NCBI GenBank assembly: GCA_014381485.1
Contig: JACNLN010000194.1
Location: 1 to 21,771 of the forward strand
Direction: 5' to 3'
Length of the DNA stretch: 21,771 nt
Source: Fidelibacterota bacterium
Lineage (GTDB): Bacteria; Fidelibacterota; Marinisomatia; Marinisomatales; CAZVFT01
The notes under the pieces were generated by a model. That model did not search any database, was not told the origin of the DNA, and saw only the letters and a program-made list of their open reading frames with translations. How positions within the stretch are numbered: position 1 is the first letter of the stretch; every line of letters starts with the position of its first letter. A program made the position numbers and the translations under genes. Shown piece by piece: positions 1-7,711 of this stretch.

Positions 1-639
1 CAAAATTATGGTGATAGACCACATGGTGATAATAAGTTTAGTGGAGTCACTCCTGCATTTGTGATATGGAACTTATTACAGAGATATACTAAGGAGGAGG
101 ATTTGGTAGTAGATCCAATGTGCGGTAGCGGAACTACTATTGATGTGGCTAAAGAATTGAATAGGCGTGTTATCGGATATGATGTTGTTTCACATAGAGA
201 CGACATTACTCAAAATGATGCAAGGTCAATTCCATTACAGGATAACTCTGCAGATTTTGTTTTTATAGATTCTCCATACTCTGACAATATTAAATATTCA
301 GATCACTCAGCCTGCATTGGTAAAATATCATGCGAAAAAGAAGAGTTCTTCGATGAACTTGAGAAAGTAGCTAAAGAGATATACAGAATATTGAAACCTG
401 GTAAGGTAATGGCTTGGCTTATAGGAGACCATTGGAGAAAGAAATCAGGATTTATACCAGTTGGTATTAAACTACATCAAAGGCTTCTCAAATATTTTGA
501 AACTGTTGACCTAGTATGTGTTGCCAGACGTCATCAAACATCTAATACTCCTATATGGCATGAGCGTGCAAGAAGGTTCAATTTCTACCTTCGAGGATTC
601 AAATATTTATTTATTATGAGAAAGTCAGATAATAGGTAA
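1..639 (+). CDS. SAM-dependent DNA methyltransferase, 5'-truncated
   Basis: The reading frame is open from base 1, so the gene starts outside the window; a GTG at base 61 is possible but interrupts what looks like continuous domain sequence. Counting from base 1, DPMCGSGTT at about residues 38-46 is a SAM-binding motif I of the kind found in amino-group DNA methylases. DSPYSD at about 90-95 fits the catalytic motif IV position (usually D/S-PP-Y), with Ser in place of the first Pro. Motif I precedes motif IV here, the reverse of the usual beta-class N4-cytosine/N6-adenine arrangement, although part of the protein is missing. The C-terminus (YLFIMRKSDNR) looks natural. No restriction endonuclease is visible, so it could be an orphan methylase, part of a restriction-modification system to the left, or an RNA methyltransferase. 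The methyltransferase fold is fairly secure; the substrate is not. Confidence 0.7.
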   Translation, partial: QNYGDRPHGDNKFSGVTPAFVIWNLLQRYTKEEDLVVDPMCGSGTTIDVAKELNRRVIGYDVVSHRDDITQNDARSIPLQDNSADFVFIDSPYSDNIKYSDHSACIGKISCEKEEFFDELEKVAKEIYRILKPGKVMAWLIGDHWRKKSGFIPVGIKLHQRLLKYFETVDLVCVARRHQTSNTPIWHERARRFNFYLRGFKYLFIMRKSDNR

Positions 640-718
640 TAACTACGGAAAAAATCGCCACTTTGAATAACAGATTGTATATGTCCATGTCTTCCATCTC
701 CACTTGCATCTGCCAGCG

Positions 719-760
719 TTCGACTGAGTCTTCGGCATGAGTACAGTCGAAGGCTCTCAG
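719..760. repeat. REP-like imperfect palindrome in the 224-base gap 640-863
   Basis: The octamer TTCGACTG at 719-726 is inverted as CAGTCGAA at 744-751, leaving a 17-base loop, and CTGAG/CTCAG words flank it (724-728 and 756-760). No T-tract follows, so it does not look like an intrinsic terminator. Palindromes of this style are typical of dispersed intergenic repeats. The rest of the gap has no convincing ORF or promoter. It includes a low-complexity tract of CACTACTCACCAATCACC type near 816-836. Confidence 0.4.
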
Positions 761-863
761 CTTGCAAATGAGAAAAACTATTTTATCTGCTACAACTTAT
801 CTAACAAGTAAGGAGTCACTACTCACCAATCACCAATAACTATAATTCGACCATGGAGAAACA

Positions 864-2180
864 ATGAGCAAAACACGAGTGTTAATTATGGGAGCAGCAG
901 GACGTGATTTTCACAACTTTAACGTTGTATATCGCAATAACCCTGACGTAGAAGTCGTTGCATTTTCCGCTACTCAAATACCTAATATCGAGGGTCGAAC
1001 CTATCCGCCTGAATTAGCAGGAAGTCACTACCCTAATGGAATTCCAATCTTAGATGAAAAAAATCTGTCACAAATTATTTCTGATCTCGCTGTAGATGAT
1101 GTGGTTTTTACTTATAGTGATGTTTCCCATGAGTACGTCATGCATAAAGCGTCAGAGGTAATCAAATGCGGTGCCAATTTCAAGCTGTTGGGTGGAGAAA
1201 AAACGATGATTAAATCGTCCAAACCCCTTGTGGCTATTGGAGCGGTGAGGACAGGGTGTGGGAAAAGTCAGACAACCCGTAGAGTGGCGGAAATATTAAA
1301 AAAATCTGGAAAACAAGTTGCAGTCATCCGGCATCCCATGCCTTATGGCGATCTTGTAAAGCAGACAGTTCAGCGTTTCGCAACCATTGAAGATCTATCA
1401 CTTCAAAATTGTACTATTGAGGAGATGGAAGAATACGAACCTCATATCAACCGTGGCTCCATCGTTTATGCCGGTGTGGATTACCAAGCTATTTTGAATC
1501 AAGCTGAACGGGAAGCCGATGTTATTCTCTGGGATGGCGGAAATAACGATCTCCCTTTTTACAAACCAGATATTTTCATTGTTGTCGTGGATCCACATCG
1601 AGCAGGTCATGAACTTCTTTACTATCCTGGAGAATCCAATCTGCGGATGGCGGATGTTGTCGTTATCAATAAAATGGACACAGCAAAACCAGATGACATT
1701 GATCTTCTGAAAAGAAATATACAAACATTGAATCCTGATGCAAAAATCATTGAAGCAAATTCTCCCATAACGGTTGAGGACGATTCCGCCATTCCAGGAA
1801 AAAGAGTCCTTGTTGTAGAGGACGGTCCAACACTAACTCATGGTGAAATGAAATTTGGAGCAGGTACCGTAGCTGCTGAAAAGTATAGCGCCAGAGAGAT
1901 CATCGACCCGAGACCCTGGATAATAGGCACTATCAGCGAAACATTTCAGAAGTACCCAGACATTGGAAAACTCCTCCCTGCTATGGGATATGGCGATCAG
2001 CAGATCAAAGATTTAGAAACAACAATTAATGCAGTCGATTGTGATCTTGTGATTATTGGTACCCCTATTGATCTCCGCAGAGTTATTACTATCCAACACC
2101 CATCTGTAAGAGTAACATATGACCTTCAAGAGATCAGTGACTTGACATTAGAAGATATTTTGAAATCATTAAAGAGTTGA
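864..2180 (+). CDS. Cyclic 2,3-diphosphoglycerate synthetase-like P-loop protein (COG2403 type)
   Basis: 438 residues. The N-terminus has a Rossmann-like start (VLIMGAAGRDFHNFN, residues 6-20). A central nucleotide-binding domain begins with RTGCGKSQTTR (129-139), a P-loop variant lacking the usual first Gly. It continues with a Walker-B-like VILWDGGNND (220-229) and an NKMD motif (269-272) of the G4 guanine-binding type. The overall pattern matches the family named after archaeal cyclic 2,3-diphosphoglycerate synthetase. That enzyme makes the cyclic phosphoester from 2,3-bisphosphoglycerate with ATP. Bacterial members are common and are usually annotated only as predicted GTPases; their substrate is not established, so the archaeal reaction should not be assumed here. 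The ATG at 864 follows GGAG with proper spacing. The gene lies 206 bases before sucC, so co-transcription is uncertain. Family assignment is confident; function is unknown. Confidence 0.75.
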   Translation: MSKTRVLIMGAAGRDFHNFNVVYRNNPDVEVVAFSATQIPNIEGRTYPPELAGSHYPNGIPILDEKNLSQIISDLAVDDVVFTYSDVSHEYVMHKASEVIKCGANFKLLGGEKTMIKSSKPLVAIGAVRTGCGKSQTTRRVAEILKKSGKQVAVIRHPMPYGDLVKQTVQRFATIEDLSLQNCTIEEMEEYEPHINRGSIVYAGVDYQAILNQAEREADVILWDGGNNDLPFYKPDIFIVVVDPHRAGHELLYYPGESNLRMADVVVINKMDTAKPDDIDLLKRNIQTLNPDAKIIEANSPITVEDDSAIPGKRVLVVEDGPTLTHGEMKFGAGTVAAEKYSAREIIDPRPWIIGTISETFQKYPDIGKLLPAMGYGDQQIKDLETTINAVDCDLVIIGTPIDLRRVITIQHPSVRVTYDLQEISDLTLEDILKSLKS

Positions 2181-2190
2181 CTCCGAAAAC

Positions 2191-2220
2191 CGCTAATTAA
2201 CGCGAATATTCGCTAATCAG
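2191..2220. repeat. Three 10-bp-period heptamers between the GTPase gene and sucC
   Basis: CGCTAAT (2191-2197), CGCGAAT (2201-2207) and CGCTAAT (2211-2217) lie exactly 10 bases apart. The middle part forms the perfect 12-bp palindrome GCGAATATTCGC (2202-2213). No U-tract follows, which argues against a terminator. The helical-turn spacing fits either a DNA-binding site array or a dispersed repeat unit. The remainder of gap 2181-2386 shows no ORF and no clear sigma-70 promoter. Confidence 0.45.
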
Positions 2221-2386
2221 TCATGAGCCTAACAGGTAGTAAAATGTTATCTTCAAGATTATACGTAGTTAGTATTTCAGTCGGGCTCCGGACAGGTTCA
2301 AAAATTCGCTGTTTTACCTTTTCCGAGGGGCTCGTTAAGAAAATAATCGATTTAATTTAAAGGAAAATAAATAGTAAAGGGAAACT

Positions 2387-3559
2387 ATGAAAATTCATGA
2401 GTATCAGGCAAAATCTCTTTTCCAAAAAGCGGGGGTTCCTATTCCCACTGGCTATCCTGCTTTTTCTGTAGAAGAAGCTGTGAAGGCAGCCAGGCAGATT
2501 GGAGTTGAACGTTTTGTAGTCAAAGCTCAAATTCACGCAGGTGGTCGTGGAAAAGGCGGTGGTGTAAAACTGGTGAACAGTATCCAGGAGGTTGAAGATA
2601 CAGCCAGAAATATGCTCGGGATGACTCTTGTTACTCACCAGACAGGACCTGAGGGGAAGAAAGTTGAACGGCTTTTGATCGAAGAAGCTATTCCCATTGC
2701 TTCCGAACTCTATGCTGGTATCGTCCTCGATCGCTCTGAGGACAGATATGTGTTTATGGTTTCAACTGAAGGGGGTGTTGAGATTGAAAAAGTCGCATCA
2801 GAAACCCCAGAAAAAATAATCAAAGAGTGGATAGATCCTGCTTTTGGATTAACCGCCTTCCAGGCTCGTAACCTCGCCTATGCTTTGGGATTGGAAGGAC
2901 CTCAGGCAAAGAATGCTAGCAAAACCTTTTTGACACTCTGGAAGGCTTTCGAAACTAATGACTGCTCTTTAGCAGAAATTAATCCACTGGTGGTAACGGA
3001 AAGTGGCGAAGTGATTGCTTTAGATGCAAAAATGAATTTCGATGACAATGCATTATACAGACACCCCAATATTGCCGAGATGAGAGATCTCAGTGAAGAG
3101 TTGCCAAGCGAAGTAAAGGCCTCCAGCTATAACCTTAATTACATCAAACTTGACGGAAACGTTGGGTGCATGGTGAATGGTGCTGGGCTGGCTATGTCTA
3201 CGATGGACATCATTAAGCTCCACGGGGGTGAACCGGCAAATTTCCTTGATGTTGGAGGAGTAGCAAGTGCAGAAACGGTGGAAAAGGGATTTAAAATAAT
3301 TTTAACTGATCCAGCTGTAAAATCCATTTTAATCAATATCTTCGGCGGTATCGTCCGGTGCGATCGAGTAGCTCAGGGAGTCATTGATGCTCTTTCAACT
3401 ATGAAAGTAAAACAGCCTGTTATCATACGATTGGAAGGTACCAACGCCAAAATGGCTGCGGAATTGCTGGAAAGCTCGCCACTCGATTTTATCGTTGCTA
3501 GAAGTTTACAGGAAGCAGCCAAAATGGCAGTCAACGCTTCAAAGGCAGAATCACAATGA
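2387..3559 (+). CDS. sucC: Succinyl-CoA ligase, beta subunit
   Basis: Beta (ATP-grasp) subunit of succinyl-CoA synthetase, which interconverts succinyl-CoA plus NDP and phosphate with succinate, CoA and NTP in the TCA cycle. At 390 residues it has the usual length (E. coli SucC is 388). The N-terminal MKIHEYQAKSLF is typical. The ATP-grasp domain shows KAQIHAGGRGKGGG around residues 46-59 and LAEINPLVV with the downstream ALDAKMNFDDNALYRHP region. The C-terminal ligase domain carries GGEPANFLDVGG and NIFGGIVRCD, the latter forming the second half-site contacted by the phosphohistidine loop of SucD. AAAGGG at 2376-2381 supports the ATG at 2387. Its stop overlaps the sucD start by four bases, implying translational coupling. 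ATP versus GTP preference cannot be read from the sequence. Confidence 0.97.
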   Translation: MKIHEYQAKSLFQKAGVPIPTGYPAFSVEEAVKAARQIGVERFVVKAQIHAGGRGKGGGVKLVNSIQEVEDTARNMLGMTLVTHQTGPEGKKVERLLIEEAIPIASELYAGIVLDRSEDRYVFMVSTEGGVEIEKVASETPEKIIKEWIDPAFGLTAFQARNLAYALGLEGPQAKNASKTFLTLWKAFETNDCSLAEINPLVVTESGEVIALDAKMNFDDNALYRHPNIAEMRDLSEELPSEVKASSYNLNYIKLDGNVGCMVNGAGLAMSTMDIIKLHGGEPANFLDVGGVASAETVEKGFKIILTDPAVKSILINIFGGIVRCDRVAQGVIDALSTMKVKQPVIIRLEGTNAKMAAELLESSPLDFIVARSLQEAAKMAVNASKAESQ

Positions 3560-4443
3560 GTATATTAGCCAATAAAGATACCCGTTTAGTTGTCCAGGGA
3601 CTCACAGGACAGGAAGGTTCATTCCATACTGAGCAGATAATTGCTTATGGAACAAAGGTTGTGGCAGGTGTCACACCAGGAAAAGGTGGTCGTCAACACC
3701 TGGATACTCCTGTCTTTAACAGTGTGAAAGAAGCAGTCGAAAAAACCGGAGCGAATGCGTCAATTATATTTGTACCCCCCGCTTTTGCTGGTGATGCCAT
3801 TATGGAAGCTGCATCCTCAGGAATCGGATTAATCGTTTGCATCACAGAGGGAATTCCTGCATTGGACATGGTGAAGGTGAAAAATTTTCTAAAAAGTACG
3901 GAAATCCGTCTTGTGGGACCCAACTGTCCTGGTGTCATTTCCCCAGAAAAAGCTAAGATCGGTATCATGCCCGGATTCATTCACAAGCAAGGACCTATAG
4001 GAGTTCTTTCTCGAAGTGGAACCTTAACCTACGAAGCGGTCCATCAACTTACAGAACTGGGAATCGGTCAATCCACATGCGTTGGCATTGGTGGTGATCC
4101 TGTCATTGGGAGTACTTTTACCGATTTGCTTGCACTGTTTGCTCAAGATGAAGAGACCCTGGGTGTTATTCTGATTGGTGAGATTGGTGGAACCGCTGAA
4201 GAAGAAGCAGCAGAATGGATTATCCAGAATCAGTTTGATAAACCGGTTGTTGCTTTCATTGCTGGTCAGACTGCTCCTCCAGGAAGGCGTATGGGACATG
4301 CAGGAGCAATCATCTCTGGTGGAAAGGGTACTGCAAAAGAAAAGATTGCTGCACTGAAAAAAGCAGGAATTGCTGTTTCTGACAGCCCAGCCACCATCGG
4401 AATAACCATGAAACAGGAACTTGAAAAAAGGGGATTGTTATGA
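3556..4443 (+). CDS. sucD: Succinyl-CoA ligase, alpha subunit
   Basis: Alpha subunit partner of SucC; it binds CoA and carries the transient phosphohistidine. 295 residues, close to the family norm of about 290. Residues 13-45 contain the CoA-binding Rossmann region (QGLTGQEGSFHTEQ and GVTPGKGG). VGPNCPGVI at 120-128 is the conserved CoA/phosphate loop, and GHAGAIISGGKGTA places the active-site histidine at His248. The start overlaps the sucC stop as ATGA, and the stop overlaps the ndk start in the same way, so sucC-sucD-ndk form one coupled unit. No residue expected for catalysis is missing. Confidence 0.97.
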   Translation: MSILANKDTRLVVQGLTGQEGSFHTEQIIAYGTKVVAGVTPGKGGRQHLDTPVFNSVKEAVEKTGANASIIFVPPAFAGDAIMEAASSGIGLIVCITEGIPALDMVKVKNFLKSTEIRLVGPNCPGVISPEKAKIGIMPGFIHKQGPIGVLSRSGTLTYEAVHQLTELGIGQSTCVGIGGDPVIGSTFTDLLALFAQDEETLGVILIGEIGGTAEEEAAEWIIQNQFDKPVVAFIAGQTAPPGRRMGHAGAIISGGKGTAKEKIAALKKAGIAVSDSPATIGITMKQELEKRGLL

Positions 4444-4856
4444 CCAACAGAACACTTGCCATCATTAAACCTGATGCTGTTAAGAAAATGCTGACAGGGA
4501 AAATTATCGATCGTATTCTTAAGGGTGGTTTTGCTATCATCCACATGAAACAAATTCATCTGACGAAAAAACAGGCAGAAGGTTTTTACGCAATTCATCG
4601 AGATAAACCTTTTTACAACGATCTGGTTGCATTTATGTCTTCTGCTCCCTGTATTGTGTTGGTTCTTAAAAAAGAAAATGCTGTAGATGAGTTGAGAAAA
4701 GTGATAGGAGCAACCAATCCTGACCTTGCGGATGAAGGTACCATCCGAAAGGATTTTGCTGATAATATCCAGAATAATGCTATCCACGGGTCTGATTCGA
4801 ATGAAAATGCAATAAAAGAAATTGCATTTTTCTTTTCTACCTCCGAAATTCTATAG
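4440..4856 (+). CDS. ndk: Nucleoside diphosphate kinase
   Basis: Transfers the gamma phosphate between nucleoside triphosphates and diphosphates by a ping-pong mechanism. At 138 residues it has the normal bacterial size. TLAIIKPDAV at 5-14 is the canonical N-terminal strand with the catalytic lysine, and NAIHGSDSNENA at 113-124 contains the phosphorylated His116. Direct coupling to sucCD through a four-base overlap makes biochemical sense. The NTP made by succinyl-CoA ligase, whether ATP or GTP, can be equilibrated with the other nucleotide pools. The reading frame is intact with no unusual residues at the active site. Confidence 0.97.
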   Translation: MTNRTLAIIKPDAVKKMLTGKIIDRILKGGFAIIHMKQIHLTKKQAEGFYAIHRDKPFYNDLVAFMSSAPCIVLVLKKENAVDELRKVIGATNPDLADEGTIRKDFADNIQNNAIHGSDSNENAIKEIAFFFSTSEIL

Positions 4857-4882
4857 AATAAAATCCTATATATAATTAATTG

Positions 4883-5821
4883 ATGCAAAACACTTCGACA
4901 TCCATTCTTCTTCTTACCCTGATAACTACATTTTCTTTAATGAGTTTTTCCTGTGGTAAGAAACCCCAAAAAGGAGTTATTGGAAACTACTATTCTGTCA
5001 CCATTAAAGCACCCAAACATATCGAGGAGCCAACCTTTCATTGGAACTTTATTCGTGCTCCCGAAAACAGCCATCTATCGTATGTTGATCTGATTTTTTC
5101 AGATTCTAAAAACGAAATGACCTTTTCACCTGATCAGCCTGGCGAATATGAATTTGAGGCGACCATTTACAATTCAAAAGGTAATGAAAAAACTTTAAAA
5201 ATGTTCTCCTTTATGATTTCTGAACCCATCGCTGTAGCAATTGAAGAAGCAGCACAACCACCTGTCGAAATCGAAGAGTATGTTGAACCTGAACCAGTCG
5301 TTGAAATCGCCGGTAAAATTCAGGAAAAAATTGCTGAATTAGAACAGACCGGTGAAATCCCTGAAGAAACTGAAGCCATTGAAGAAATATCGATTGTGGA
5401 AGAAGAAAAGGTCATTGTTGAAGCAGCTCCAGAAGAATCACTTGAAAAAGATGTTGAACATATCCCAGAGATTGTCGAAGAGGAACCACCTAAACTCCAA
5501 CAAGAAGAACCTCCAGTATCCCATATTGTTCAAAAGAAATCTGCAGCTGGTAAAACTATCCCCAAAGTGAGAGACCAATTTACAATTCAATATTCATCTC
5601 GAAAAACACTACAGAAAGCTCAAGAAGATATGAGTAAGTTATTAAATCTTGGTATTGACGCTTATATTCAAAAAGCTTATTTTTTGGAGACGGATGAATT
5701 ATGGTATCGGGTAAGAATTGGAAATTTTCATAATTCCAAAGATGCTGAAAAAGCAGCAAAAGAGATCAAAAACTTAACTAAAACAAAAGTGTGGGTCGAT
5801 CATGTTCGACTCGATTCTTAA
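4883..5821 (+). CDS. Putative SPOR-domain envelope lipoprotein
   Basis: 312 residues from the ATG at 4883; an in-frame TTG just before it (4880) is less likely. Residues 1-23 form a hydrophobic signal segment ending in SFSC, so Cys24 is a candidate lipidation site, but the lipobox is atypical. Residues about 32-113 look like a beta-rich extracytoplasmic domain. Residues about 116-220 are a Glu/Pro/Val-rich low-complexity linker. Residues about 228-310 resemble a SPOR fold: QFTIQYSSRKTLQKAQEDM, a central helix-strand part, then WYRVRIGNFHNSKDAEKAAKEI. SPOR domains bind denuded peptidoglycan strands, commonly at division sites. No clear Shine-Dalgarno sequence precedes the start. The gene follows ndk by 26 bases and precedes a membrane-protein gene by 25, probably in one transcript. 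The SPOR call is good; the exact role is unknown. Confidence 0.75.
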   Translation: MQNTSTSILLLTLITTFSLMSFSCGKKPQKGVIGNYYSVTIKAPKHIEEPTFHWNFIRAPENSHLSYVDLIFSDSKNEMTFSPDQPGEYEFEATIYNSKGNEKTLKMFSFMISEPIAVAIEEAAQPPVEIEEYVEPEPVVEIAGKIQEKIAELEQTGEIPEETEAIEEISIVEEEKVIVEAAPEESLEKDVEHIPEIVEEEPPKLQQEEPPVSHIVQKKSAAGKTIPKVRDQFTIQYSSRKTLQKAQEDMSKLLNLGIDAYIQKAYFLETDELWYRVRIGNFHNSKDAEKAAKEIKNLTKTKVWVDHVRLDS

Positions 5822-5846
5822 CAAATCATCTAAGGAGGGAAATTAA

Positions 5847-7055
5847 ATGGGTCCAATGAATCTTTATTTTGATGTTCGTGATATATTCCGCGCCCCACGG
5901 CTGGCACTAAGCGGGAAAAAGATATGGATCATGTTCATCGCAAACATCATCGGTTTTGTCATCTACTGGATATTGACAATGATATCCTTAATAGTTGCCG
6001 GTTTACCTCTTGGCGAAGCTATATCCAGATATGGTCTTTACCCTTGTCTGGTCGGTTATGGAGGGAATGTTTTTGCCTATATCATCTGGATTGTAGGATT
6101 ATTAGCATGGTTGGTAGCTCTTCTCCTGGCGTGTACTGCTGTAGCAAGAGTCACTTACAAACAACTTAAAGGAGATGAGTTTTACTCGTCAGGTGATGCC
6201 TGGAAATATGTAAAGAAACACTGGCATGCTGCTGTCTTTACTCACCTCTCCATCGTGATTATTGCTCTATTCTTTGTTGTCCTTGCTGTCATATTCGCAC
6301 TCATCGGAAAGATTCCATATTTTGGTGAACTCTTCGTTGGTATCCCCTATTTACTCTGGTTCTGTGGATCACTTTTTGTTGTCTATACCGTTATTGTTTT
6401 GATTGTCTCTATCTTCTTCACCCACGCCATTGTGGCTACTCTTGAAGAAGATACAATGGGAGCAGTCTTCCAGAATTACTCGATCACCTGGTCACAGCCC
6501 TGGCGAATGGTTCTTTACCTTATTCTGACCTATAGTCTGATTGGTGCAGGTGTATTAGTATTCGGTTACTTTATGGTTATGTCTTACTCCCTGTTCACCC
6601 AGTTGTTTGGACACGATCTGCTGATGGGAATGAAACTTTCGAATATGGTTGGTTGGGCATCTCAAATTGTGTTACCAAACTGCTCGTCAATCGCTTGCAC
6701 ATCCATTCCTGATGTTCCCACCTCGTTAGGACCAATGGAATACGTGGGAGGATTCTTCATCGCCATATCACTTTTCTTTATTAATGTCGTCGTACTTTCT
6801 TATGCTCTCAGTATTCAAGTCGTGGCTGAAACCACAGCCATTATTATTTTTAAGAAAAAGAGTGATGATGAGAATCTGTTAGAGCGAAAAGATGAGGAAG
6901 AGTTGGAAACTGAAGAGGAAAAAGAAACCGAATGGGGAACAGGTTCGAGTGAGGAGACCTCTGATGAAACCGAAATGGCTCAAGAAGCTGTGGAGGACAC
7001 TGATAAGGAGGTTACTGAAACTGATACAGATTCCAGCGAAGAAAAAGATACGTAA
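5847..7055 (+). CDS. Polytopic membrane protein with acidic C-terminal tail, function unknown
   Basis: 402 residues. About six hydrophobic spans are visible, near residues 25-52, 74-100, 128-153, 162-195, 220-248 and 300-335. A cytoplasmic-looking amphipathic N-terminus (DVRDIFRAPRLALSGKK) precedes the first. The last about 64 residues (338-402) form a highly acidic Glu/Asp/Thr-rich tail after a short basic stretch (FKKKSDD). I do not recognise a named family. The layout, with a DIFRAPRLAL-like entry helix and paired membrane spans, is that of a general integral membrane protein rather than of a known transporter. AAGGAGGG at 5832-5839 is a strong ribosome-binding site for the ATG at 5847. 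It is the last gene before the terminator at 7079. A cytoplasmic tail this acidic suggests a docking or electrostatic role, which is inference only. Confidence 0.7.
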   Translation: MGPMNLYFDVRDIFRAPRLALSGKKIWIMFIANIIGFVIYWILTMISLIVAGLPLGEAISRYGLYPCLVGYGGNVFAYIIWIVGLLAWLVALLLACTAVARVTYKQLKGDEFYSSGDAWKYVKKHWHAAVFTHLSIVIIALFFVVLAVIFALIGKIPYFGELFVGIPYLLWFCGSLFVVYTVIVLIVSIFFTHAIVATLEEDTMGAVFQNYSITWSQPWRMVLYLILTYSLIGAGVLVFGYFMVMSYSLFTQLFGHDLLMGMKLSNMVGWASQIVLPNCSSIACTSIPDVPTSLGPMEYVGGFFIAISLFFINVVVLSYALSIQVVAETTAIIIFKKKSDDENLLERKDEEELETEEEKETEWGTGSSEETSDETEMAQEAVEDTDKEVTETDTDSSEEKDT

Positions 7056-7078
7056 TTCTCAACGGAATATTAGCATAG

Positions 7079-7115
7079 AAAAGGCTGTCCCAAAGTTGGG
7101 TCAGCCTTTTTCTAT
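7079..7115 (+). terminator. Rho-independent terminator after the membrane-protein gene
   Basis: AAAAGGCTG (7079-7087) pairs perfectly with CAGCCTTTT (7102-7110). After a single T-T mismatch an inner stem CCCAA/TTGGG (7089-7093 with 7096-7100) continues the hairpin to a two-base apex, in practice a slightly larger loop. A T-rich run follows directly. It lies 23 bases after the stop of the membrane-protein gene and separates it from the yceD-rnc operon. Confidence 0.9.
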
Positions 7116-7153
7116 AATTCGAGATTTTTTGGAGAAAAAAGCTCAGGGACTTC

Positions 7154-7182
7154 TTGACTATCCTTAATTAATAAAGTTAAGT
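7154..7182 (+). promoter_or_regulatory. Weak candidate promoter for the yceD-rnc operon
   Basis: TTGACT at 7154-7159 matches five of six bases of the sigma-70 -35 consensus. At 17 bases spacing the -10 element would be TTAAGT (7177-7182), only three of six. Its support is position: a promoter is expected between the terminator at 7079-7115 and the start at 7193. The predicted leader would be very short. Confidence 0.25.
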
Positions 7183-7192
7183 TTGGCGCATT

Positions 7193-7699
7193 ATGATTCG
7201 CATTACAAGAGCAGAAATATTAGCTACACAGGATGCATTAACTCTGGATATCCCAGTAAAAGGTACCTCCCTGGAAATCCTAAATTGTGCTTCCGATTCC
7301 CTTCAGATTTTGCTAAGAGTACAACATGATGGACAGGGAATTTACCTGAAAGGTAGTGTGGAGCTGGATATCACAGAGATGTGTGACCTTTGTCTGTCAG
7401 AATATAATACAACGCTTCATGGTAAGTTTGAAATTCTCTACACAAACAAACGTTCCCTGGTTCAGAATAGTGATGAACAGGAAATATATCTCTTTACCCT
7501 TGATCAACCTGAGATTAATATAGACCCTATAGTGAATGAAGCCTTATTACTCGAAGAGCCTATGAAGCATTTATGCAAGGATGATTGTAAAGGACTCTGT
7601 CCCTATTGCGGTACAAATTTAAACGAATCGACCTGTGCCTGTAAAGAGGATACTATTGACGATAGATGGAAACCTCTCAAACATTTAACACATCATTAA
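7193..7699 (+). CDS. YceD/DUF177 family protein
   Basis: 168 residues. Family members lie almost universally just before rpmF, as here, and have been linked to 23S rRNA accumulation. Visible hallmarks are the central EMCDLCLSEY (Cys64 and Cys67) followed by a beta-rich stretch, and the IDPIVNEALLLEEPMKHLC segment. The C-terminal cysteine cluster (Cys128, 132, 136, 139, 148, 150), with CPYCG in the middle, is probably zinc-binding. The four C-terminal CxxC-type cysteines plus two extra are more than in E. coli YceD but usual for many non-proteobacterial members. There is no clear ribosome-binding site before the ATG. It starts the fatty-acid operon. Confidence 0.88.
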   Translation: MIRITRAEILATQDALTLDIPVKGTSLEILNCASDSLQILLRVQHDGQGIYLKGSVELDITEMCDLCLSEYNTTLHGKFEILYTNKRSLVQNSDEQEIYLFTLDQPEINIDPIVNEALLLEEPMKHLCKDDCKGLCPYCGTNLNESTCACKEDTIDDRWKPLKHLTHH

Positions 7700-7711
7700 T
7701 GGAGAAATGAT

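Noticed and set aside
585..767. 60-residue minus-strand frame across the end of the methyltransferase gene and the 719-760 palindrome
   Set aside because: Overlaps a real gene end and a repeat; no ribosome-binding site or domain.
1398..1724. 108-residue minus-strand frame inside the P-loop protein gene
   Set aside because: Covered by the better supported + strand gene; no recognisable features.
2202..2213. Intrinsic terminator for the P-loop protein gene
   Set aside because: The palindrome GCGAATATTCGC is AT-rich at its centre, leaves almost no loop and is not followed by a T-tract.
2280..2340. tRNA-like stretch around GGTTCAAAAATTC
   Set aside because: Only a T-loop-like word; no acceptor, D or anticodon stems can be drawn.
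4266..4787. 173-residue minus-strand frame opposite the end of sucD and ndk
   Set aside because: It lies antisense to two unmistakable genes, has a cysteine/phenylalanine-rich composition with no domain, and ends within coding sequence.
6892..7167. 91-residue lysine-rich + strand frame at the end of the membrane-protein gene
   Set aside because: It is the +1 reading of the GAA/GAG-rich acidic tail and runs through the terminator hairpin.
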